64,000 nt of DNA from Elmis aenea (Eukaryota > Arthropoda > Insecta > Coleoptera > Elmidae): contig OX393580.1 of assembly GCA_947652605.1 (NCBI GenBank), positions 20,542,159-20,606,158 on the forward strand, written 5' to 3'. A program made the translations under genes and the position numbers. A model generated the notes under the pieces. That model made no database searches and had not been told where the DNA came from. It was given only the letters and a program-made list of their open reading frames with translations. This document shows positions 57,703 through 64,000 of the stretch, in pieces (position 1 is the first letter of the stretch; each line of letters starts with the position of its first letter).

Positions 57703-58599
57703 TACAGGGTGGTGAATTTTTCAATGCTCACCATTAGTATCTTGGAAAGGGTAAGAGATACGAGATCAGTTAAATTCGAAAAAAGTTGCACATTTTCATA
57801 ACGATTAAGAATTTTAAAACAAATCCTGGATATTTAAATTATTTCCAGATTTATAACAAAAAAACTGTAAAATGTGATGTTAGAGAAGCATTTTTATGTT
57901 GTCCGTACCATTGACGCTTTTATGATCAAACCTGGTAACCATAAATGTTCTTGGCCATTCTGGGTTCAATGAGGTGGGCAGAAATTTTCGAGCTATTCTA
58001 GATTTAAAGCTACGATAGTCAACTTTGTTATTCCTTATGGCCGCCATATTGGATGTTTACACCATTAGACAGACAAAAAATTAGCATATTAGATTGATAA
58101 TCAACATGAATTTTTATTTCAAAAAAACTTATTCAAATTTAACAATTTGTATTTTTTTAAGTACTGGTACAACATTCACAGCCGATGGAATTTTTTTCGA
58201 TATAATTTCGTTATTGCTCACCTCTATTAACCATAAAATGTGTGGCTTTAATTATAGTTTCAATTGTTATTCAGAGCATTCACGATTTTATAAACTCGTT
58301 ACAAATACTGCAAAATTTCAAAAAAGTTTTTTTAAGACAAAAATTATGTTGTCATCAATTTGAAAAACTCATTTTTTTGTCTATCTAATGGTGTAAAAAT
58401 CCAATATGGCGGCCATAAGATATAAAAATGTTGATTATCGCAGCTTGAAATCTAGAAGCCCTAGAAAATTTCTCTCTGCCATTCAACTTAGAATGGTCAA
58501 AAACATAAAGTAACAATAATGTTTTCCTGAAATCACATTTTTCAGGTTTTTTGTTGAATCAAAATATCCGATTTTTTTTTCAGATTAAGAATTTTCGCC

Positions 58600-59050
58600 G
58601 CATACAAGCATATCAAATTTTGTTTGTAAAGTGATTGTTTTTATTTATAACGTAATATTTACAGATTATTTTACATTAGGTTAGATCAGGTGAAGTTAAT
58701 TTAATTTTTATTCATACTATAACAACATAAACAAGATTAAAAATCACAACATACGCTATTTATGTAGCAATTTTTAAACATAATATTAAAAGAAGAACTA
58801 TTAATATACAAGAAACAACTTAAGACAATGTAAATAATCTGTAAAAATGACGTTATAAATAAAAACAATCACATTTACAAATAAAATTTGTGATATGCTT
58901 GTATGCGGCGAAAAATTGTGGCGGCGAAAAATTGTGGCGGCGAAGAATTGTGATGGCGAAGAATTGTGTAGGCGAAGAAATGTGGGCGAAGAATTGTGGA
59001 GGCGAAGAATTGTGGGCAAAGAATTGTGGGCGTAGAATTGTGGTCGGAGA
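58600..59050. mobile_element. Hairpin insert with a minisatellite tail
   Basis: CCGCATACAAGCATATCAAA and AATCACTTTACAAAC-type blocks on the left are mirrored near 58855-58912 (AAAACAATCACATTTACAAA, GATATGCTTGTATGCGG). The right arm runs straight into the minisatellite. Long inverted arms joined to short tandem repeats recall Foldback (FB) elements of flies; this is an analogy, not an assignment. Confidence 0.5.
58906..59046. repeat. Minisatellite, ~16 bp unit, about nine copies
   Basis: The unit GCGGCGAAGAATTGTG varies as GCGGCGAAAAATTGTG, ATGGCGAAGAATTGTG, GAGGCGAAGAATTGTG and shorter 14 bp forms. On the minus strand it reads as a repetitive FFA(A/T)I(L)R-like peptide, an artefact of the repeat. 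Confidence 0.85.
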
Positions 59051-59107
59051 ATGTTCCTAGACCTCCAAGATACCAATGGTGAGCATCGAAAAATTCACCA
59101 CCCAGTA

Positions 59108-59332
59108 TAACACTATGGTACGCAGTATAACAATCTATGGAGCTAAAAACTGGGTGATAATTCAAAAAAACAGAAATAAACTTTCTGCAACGGAGACGGA
59201 ATATTGGAAAATGAGCTGTGGAGTTACAAGGATGGACAGACTTAGCAACGAAAAGATTAAAAGAAGAATGAGAGTACACAAAAACGTACTCGGTTACATG
59301 TAAGAAAAGAGACTGACTTGGTATGGACATAA
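59108..59332 (+). pseudogene. Non-LTR reverse transcriptase, C-terminal part after the insertion
   Basis: Plus strand: SITIYGAKNWVIIQKNRNKL, then TETEYWKMSCGVTRMDRLSN, then EKIKRRMRV and, after one stop, EKRLTWYGHN. The L/I-Y-G-(A/S)-(E/K)-x-W motif, the (R/K)-x-x-(R/S)-x-x-R-x-(D)-R-x-x-N-(E)-x-I block and the E-K-R-L-x-W-(Y/F)-G-H motif form the conserved tail of FADDQ-type non-LTR polyproteins. It directly continues the half that ends at 57702. At 59333 it is cut again by a hAT-like end. Confidence 0.75.
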
Positions 59333-59652
59333 CAATGATGGCGAAGCGTTTCAACCCGGCGTGTCAAAAATTCAAAATTCAGGAGATGTTATTTAAGTGA
59401 CCTGTCACCAACCCACATCTAAATATTAAACGATACCGTAATCAAAGGAATATCATAACAATAAAAATTGTTTTATAAATATGATCTCTAGTCGAAATCA
59501 TCAGACTTAAGAATAATCACAGATTTTCTAATTGGTAGTTATGTGGCCAATAATAGGTGCCTATGAATACCAGCTTAAGGCCCGATTGCATGTCCCGAAA
59601 AAAGCAGGAGCGGGTCACTATTGCCACGCTTGTCATAGGTTCGCCATCACTG
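59333..59652. mobile_element. hAT-like MITE after the reverse transcriptase
   Basis: CAATGATGGCGAAGCG with GGCGTGTCAAAAATTC on the left mirrors GCCACGCTTGTCATAG and TTCGCCATCACTG on the right, the common CAGTGATGGCGAAC hAT end. The 8 bp flanks (GGACATAA, TGTTAGAA) do not match clearly, so the duplication is eroded. Confidence 0.6.
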
Positions 59653-59654
59653 TG

Positions 59655-60894
59655 TTAGAAGAACGGATAGAAATAATGGGGTTTTGTAGTTACTGAGGTA
59701 AACCTTCAAACATCGCATTTGTATTACCCTGTACATTCCACGTCACTAAACCGTTACATTTAAATTTAGAAGCTTCGTTAATTATGACTTAATTTCTGCA
59801 TTTTTTAGCGTTGGTAGTTAAAAAACAATTTCGTAGACTCGAAGTTTTAATGTCTTCATTAATTAAAAAATTCTTTGTTTACGGAAGCGTGGTTTTTAAA
59901 TTGTATATTATCCTTTTTTTAAGTTTGTAATTGCAGCGGTTTTACTTCGATACAATGAGGAAATTCCTGCGGAATCTTCTTTTTGTTTGCTCTGTGCACG
60001 TGTTATATTGACTTCCTTCCGTTGCCTATTGTGTTCCTTAAATTTAGTTTCCTTGTTCGAATTGTTCAGTAATAACTAAGGTCTGTGCAAGCCTACACCA
60101 ATCATAGCTAAAAAGATTTTCTCTATGCGATTAATGAGAACTATTTCAAGCAAAACGTAAGACAGAATTATTTAAGAACAATGCTAGAATATCTACAGAA
60201 AGTTTTTCCTTCTGAACCTGCATCTCTTGGAAATTTCCTGTTAGTAACCTAAGATAGACTAAGATTTATACCTGAAATCGTAGTTTCCACTTATATTCTT
60301 CTTGCTTGAATTACAACACTGTAATTGTAAAAGCAATTAAAGTAAGTGTGTCTTTTTTAAACCATGGTATCTGTAACTTAATTACTAATAAATTTTTAGT
60401 TGCAATTAACAGGAAAGTGCTCTGCGATTTAGTTGAATCAGGTTTTAATTCTTTTGCTCCAGATGTTTTATAGCAGTAATTCTCAAACTATTTGAGCTTT
60501 AGATGTATGTATATAGCGATTTTTAATGCAGCTGACTGCCGTCTGCCCCATCCTAAACGCAATTCCTACCAGTCATTATCCGTTTAGTTCCATTGCTATT
60601 TTTATTCCGTCTATCCATCTCCTTTTCGGTTTTCCCCTTTTTTTCTTCTATATGGAATCCATGACAGTCTTTTATGTGGGATTCTATGAGCAGGCATTCT
60701 GTTTAGTTGTTGTTTTTCAAATATATCGGTCAGACTATTAACAGCATTTATTCTTTCCTGTATGTTCTCGTTTCTTATTTTATCTATAATCGTTAGTTGG
60801 CAAAACTTTTTTTAGAAGTTCATTTCCATTGTTAATACTCTTTTTTCTAAATTTTTAGACATGGTCAACACCTTCGCTTCGTATATAGCACAGC
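59655..60894. other. Unassigned AT-rich DNA
   Basis: No clear repeat ends. The open frame 60526-60741 is in low-complexity Phe/Ile/Pro-rich sequence with no motif. Confidence 0.4.
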
Positions 60895-60902
60895 TTTATA
60901 CA

Positions 60903-61161
60903 CAGGGCTGTGGAGTCGAAGTTGGAGTCGGAGTTTAGAAGGAATTTCTGGTCAGTGAAGTGGGAGTCGGAAACACAAGTACAACAAAAAATTGCGAGAA
61001 ATTTAAACTCAAATTTGATAGAGTTTCTTTGTGATTATTTTTCTTTTTTATATTACACACACTATAAAATATCTTAGTATTTAATTTTGTCGGAGTCAAA
61101 CTACTAAAATTATCAGGAGTCGGAGTCGGAGTCGATTTTTTTTACCGACTTCGCAGCCCTG
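60903..61161. mobile_element. hAT MITE with GGAGTCGGAGTC repeats
   Basis: CAGGGCTGTGGAGTCGA on the left mirrors CGACTTCGCAGCCCTG on the right, with an exact 8 bp duplication TTTATACA (60895-60902 and 61162-61169). GGAGTCGGAGTCGGAGTCGA is subterminal. 259 bp. Confidence 0.9.
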
Positions 61162-61291
61162 TTTATACAATAGATTTAAACATTTTTGTTTTTTAAAGTG
61201 ATACTTTTGCTCTACAGCAGGGGTCAAACTCGCGGCCCGCAACGAACATTTTTGCGGCCCGGCCAATATATCGGCACACAATCTTCTTCTT

Positions 61292-61826
61292 CTATATATA
61301 TAAAAGAGCTTGTTTGTGTGTTTGTTTGTTTGTTTGTTTGTTTGTTCGCTATAGAATCCTAGGTCCGTTGACCGATCGGGACCAAATTTTGCACAGTTAC
61401 TATTTAGGACCTTGCAGATCTAACGCCAAACTTTAAGTACAAGCACATATTACCAATAAAAATAAATAAAAAATTACTTGGACGGGATTCGATCTTACGT
61501 CGGCAAATACCTGGTCATAACACGATACGGCGCGGTGTATTTCACAAGTAAAGATTGTTTTGTATACAATTAGTAATAAATGTACATGAAGTATTATTTT
61601 TATTAGTACATTTTTAATTGAAACAAGACGAAAGAAAATAAATTTGAGTTATTATTCAATTTTTAAGCAATAAATAGTTATTTTTTAAGGAATTATAAGA
61701 AAATGAAAAGATGATTGATCAGAGTATGTCATTTGTGTATGATTTGGAATTATTGGGCTTATTCAAGTTAAAAAAAGTAATTAAAATTGTAATCGCCCGT
61801 GCAACGCCGGGTAAATCATCTTGTAA
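61292..61826 (+). mobile_element. Helentron/HINE-like element C
   Basis: Head CTATATATATAAAAGAGCTT and a (GTTT)n run, then GCTATAGAATCCTAGGTCCG and CCAAATTTTGCACAGTTACT. The tail is CCCGTGCAACGCCGGGTAAA followed by TCATCTTGTAA. The tail contains the CCGGG pairing typical of the group. Immediately followed by element D. Confidence 0.65.
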
Positions 61827-62145
61827 TCTATATATATAAAAGAGCTTGTTTGTGTTTGTTTGTTTGTTTGTTCGCTATAGAATCCTAGGTCCGTTGGCCG
61901 ATCGGAACCAAATTTTGCACAGTTACTATTTAGGACCTAACGGATCAAACGTCGTATAAAGAACGGCCGGAAATTCCCGGGAACGGCCGGAAACGTCCGC
62001 CGAGCGCGAGCGCGGAGCGCGAGTAGTCTGTAATTGAACGTCTGAGAACGTCCGCCGGGAGCGAGCGCGGAGCGCGAGTAGTCTGTGATTGATAAAAGAG
62101 AATTGTTATCACCCGTGCAACGCCGCGCCGGGTAAATCGCCTAGT
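61827..62145 (+). mobile_element. Helentron/HINE-like element D, head-to-tail with C
   Basis: It has the same head as C and a tail CACCCGTGCAACGCCGCGCC then GGGTAAATCGCCTAGT. The interior is GC-rich with two copies of GCGAGCGCGGAGCGCGAGTA (about 61987 and 62061), the motif also present in copy B at 5.84 kb. The two elements share one junction without spacer. Confidence 0.65.
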
Positions 62146-62330
62146 ACATATATAATAAAATAACAAACCGACGCAGAATAAAAATAAGATAGGTAGAATT
62201 CTCTAAACGTTTTTTTAATTATACTCTTTTTTTGCTAATATTAAACAATTTTTTTTTTTTTTGCGGCCCACCTAAAGTCAAACCTTGTTTGTATGGCCCA
62301 AGTTAGCCATTGAGTTTGACACCCCTGCTC

Positions 62331-63218
62331 TACAGGGTGTTTCTTAAGTATTGCAAAAAATTTGGTAGGTGATTCCTTATCAAAAATTAAGAGGGGTCTT
62401 TCATATGAAATGTTTTCCTTAGACGTCTCCTTTTGGAGTTACACCCCCTAAAGGGGAGCGGTAAAATTGGGTTTTTATTTTATTTCTCAAATTTGGATAA
62501 ACGTAGGCGAATGATATTTGGTAGATGTTTTAAACTAATCTAAAGGTTTTCCATAGTAATATTTTTAATCATCTCCCACCTTCACAGGGGGCTGAAAAGT
62601 ACGACCACTGTTGGTTTTTTTATCAGAACATTTTTCTGGGTTAAAATTTTGCAATAATTTTTTTTTTAAATCTTTATTTATTTAGAAACTTTTTTTATCC
62701 TTTAATTTTTTTCGTAAAACCTACCGTTTTTGAGTAAAAAATAAAATAAATTAACATGAACCATCAAATATTTCAAAATAAAACTATTCATTTTGGTGGT
62801 TGCCATGGTTTGTTTACGTTCATATTAGGTAGAATTGGCGGGCGTTGGAGCATTGTCGCCGCGTCAACGTCTAAATGAATTATTACAACCGTCAGTTCTA
62901 CCCAATATGAACATAAACAAACCATGGCAACCACCAAAATGAATAGTTTTATAATGAGATATTTGATGGTTCATTTTTATTTATTTTATTTTTTGTGGGA
63001 GATAATTAAAAATATTACTATGTGAAACCTTTTATTAAGTATAAAACATCTACCTAATATCATTCTCCTACATATATCCAAATTTGAGAAATAAAATAAA
63101 AACCTAATTTTTCCGCTCCCCTTTAGGGGGGCCTAACTCCGAAAGGAGACGTCTAAGAAAAAAATTTTATATGATAGACCCCTCTTCATTTTCGATCACC
63201 TCCAGAATTTTTTTTGCA
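62331..63218. mobile_element. TACAGGGTGTTTC fold-back, right end lost
   Basis: The left end TACAGGGTGTTTCTTAAG, with CTTAGACGTCTCCTTTTGGA and TTTCTCAAATTTGGATAAAC, has mirrored arm sequence on the right (ATCCAAATTTGAGAAATAAA, GGAGACGTCTAAG). The right arm breaks off at about 63218 (AATTTTTTTTGCA) where the reverse transcriptase fragment begins. The loop lies near 62850-62890. Its first 5 bases are part of the duplication of the hAT at 61218-62327. Confidence 0.75.
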
Positions 63219-63229
63219 CCGGCAATTTT

Positions 63230-63425
63230 TATATTTCTTTTTGAGGTTATAATATCCAACAGAATTTTCAATTACCATATATTTCGTTTTTTCAAGATTC
63301 ATGTATTCTGAATCCTGGTCGTCTATTGCCAAAATTATTTGATCGTCGTCGAACAAAAGTGAGTATATGTGTTCTTCGCCAACTGTAATTCCCATAGCGT
63401 TGCATTTTCTTGACCATAAGTTAAG
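63230..63425 (-). pseudogene. FADDQ-type non-LTR reverse transcriptase fragment
   Basis: Minus strand: ALNLWSRKCNAMGITVGEEH, then IYSLLFDDDQIILAIDDQDS, then EKTKYMVIEN. The L-F-(A/D)-D-D-Q catalytic block followed by (V/I)-I-L-A-x-D-(E/D)-x-D-x-x-Y-M and K-T-(K/E)-Y-(M/L)-V-I matches the same group as the 57.1-59.3 kb element. The first position of the block is Asp in place of the usual Ala. The stretch between YMx and the K-T-K block is shortened by about 20 residues, so it is a deleted pseudogene. The low-coordinate side is cut by the fold-back. Confidence 0.75.
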
Positions 63426-63429
63426 AGCC

Positions 63430-64000
63430 GTATTTGAATATAGTTTTAATAATATGCCCTACTACTTACACCCGTGAGGGTAGATAGGCGACATGGATTA
63501 AGTAAATTAAATAATAATGGGGACATTGTAGATTCCTGATGTACACCCTAATTAATGATAAAATTATTCGAGTAAGACTTTTCCATCTTTATAGAACTTT
63601 TTGCGTTTTCGTATGGTTTTTTAATGGCATTTACATAATTATATCCCATGCACATTTTGGTTTTCAAGTGTCTCTTATAGTTTGTTTAAGGGGACAGAGT
63701 CAAAGGCATTATATAAGATAAACTTTTAAAATTACTTGCGGTGAAAGGTTGAACACCAATCTCTTATCTGAGTTTGGCTATCATCATACTTATTGTTATT
63801 TTATTTATAGCAGCTCCAAAGATCAAGGTAGCTCCTTCCAAAGCATTCTCCCAAGTTGCTTAATAAGAACATTCTTCTCCTACCAAACTTCTTTTGCCCT
63901 TAATATTTTCTTGCATTTGAACTGTCAAAAGCGCATTTTCTCCTTCGCTGAGAGGATATTATTATCTACTGCATGTAATTTTAAATGTTTTTTTTTTTTC
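63430..64000. other. Unassigned AT-rich DNA at the window edge
   Basis: No recognisable repeat ends or motifs; the open frame 63539-63721 is low complexity. Confidence 0.4.

Larger units (their letters stand above)
57703..59107. mobile_element. TACAGGGTGGTG fold-back splitting a reverse transcriptase
   Basis: TACAGGGTGGTGAATTTTTC and ATGCTCACCATTAGTATCTT at the left mirror AAGATACCAATGGTGAGCAT and GAAAAATTCACCACCCAGTA at the right. Inner arms match: GGCCGCCATATTGGAT and ACACCATTAGACAGACAAAA with their mirrors near 58373-58420. The right arm is interrupted at about 58600-59060 by another hairpin-forming insert with a minisatellite. The minus-strand open frames at 58801-59354 run through that minisatellite and are not genes. 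Confidence 0.85.
61218..62327. mobile_element. hAT MITE carrying two tandem Helentrons
   Basis: CAGGGGTCAAACTCGCGGCC on the left mirrors GAGTTTGACACCCCTG on the right; GCGGCCC/GGCCCA blocks follow on both sides. Exact 8 bp duplication CTCTACAG (61210-61217 and 62328-62335). Without the two inner elements (61292-62145) it would be about 256 bp. Confidence 0.9.

Noticed and set aside
58801..59354. 159- and 91-residue minus-strand open frames with repeated peptide
   Set aside because: They read through the ~16 bp minisatellite and the fold-back arm; the repetitive peptide mirrors the DNA repeat.
61485..61515. tRNA B-box-like GGGATTCGATC
   Set aside because: No matching A box, acceptor stem or cloverleaf could be drawn; the motif lies within a Helentron-like element.

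Overview
The window looks like nuclear DNA of an insect with a large, AT-rich, repeat-laden genome. A beetle is my best guess, because elements with TACAGGGTG ends, insect-type hAT and PIF/Harbinger transposase remnants and Jockey-type reverse transcriptase occur together, but the order is an inference. No ribosomal or tRNA gene, CRISPR array, bacterial-style operon or intact host gene is recognisable. All long open frames I could interpret lie in transposable elements or in palindrome arms. The only host-like coding signal is a weak 52-base candidate first exon at 26.0 kb that resembles the start of a BTB transcription factor. The window is best read as intergenic or deep intronic DNA shaped by transposons.

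Layout. 0.6-3.9 kb: two abutting long palindromes (fold-back elements). 3.9-6.2 kb: two Helentron/HINE-like elements. 7.0-9.75 kb: a TA-ended MITE, a hairpin MITE, an unclassified repeat and a PIF/Harbinger deletion derivative that keeps the start of its transposase. 10.9-12.6 kb: a ~294 bp repeat, two direct copies and one inverted, hit by a hAT and a piggyBac-like element. 16.8-17.84 kb: a ~172 bp tandem array with a Harbinger MITE inside it. 18.6-19.35 kb: two hairpin elements. 19.7-22.8 kb: a three-level nest in which a TA-ended fold-back carries a 1.7 kb hAT that carries two more TA-ended elements. 22.8-31.4 kb: the longest transposon-poor stretch.

32.3-33.8 kb: a hAT with a BED zinc-finger relic and a nested fold-back. 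34.7-36.95 kb: a MITE, a hairpin and a 981 bp near-perfect palindrome. 37.9-41.5 kb: a Harbinger-like element with a MADF-like relic abuts a decayed hAT holding a dimerisation-domain relic; both contain further insertions. 43.6-46.0 kb: a 1.6 kb fold-back with a transposase helix-turn-helix relic in its loop, inside a degenerate tandem array. 48.7-50.4 kb: a PIF/Harbinger pseudogene. 51.6-56.0 kb: a Harbinger MITE, two hATs, a fold-back fragment and a Jockey fragment. 57.1-59.65 kb: a non-LTR reverse transcriptase split by a fold-back that contains a minisatellite. 60.9-63.4 kb: two hATs, one carrying two Helentrons in tandem, then a fold-back next to a second reverse transcriptase fragment.

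The elements do not form a pathway. Together they record order of insertion: target duplications (8 bp for hAT, TAA/TTA for Harbinger, TTAA for piggyBac, TA for the TACAGGGTG group) and interrupted repeats allow many events to be ranked. The most unusual theme is the number of kilobase-scale, nearly perfect palindromes. Two of them hold decayed helix-turn-helix transposase code in the loop, and some relatives share a core while having different outer ends.
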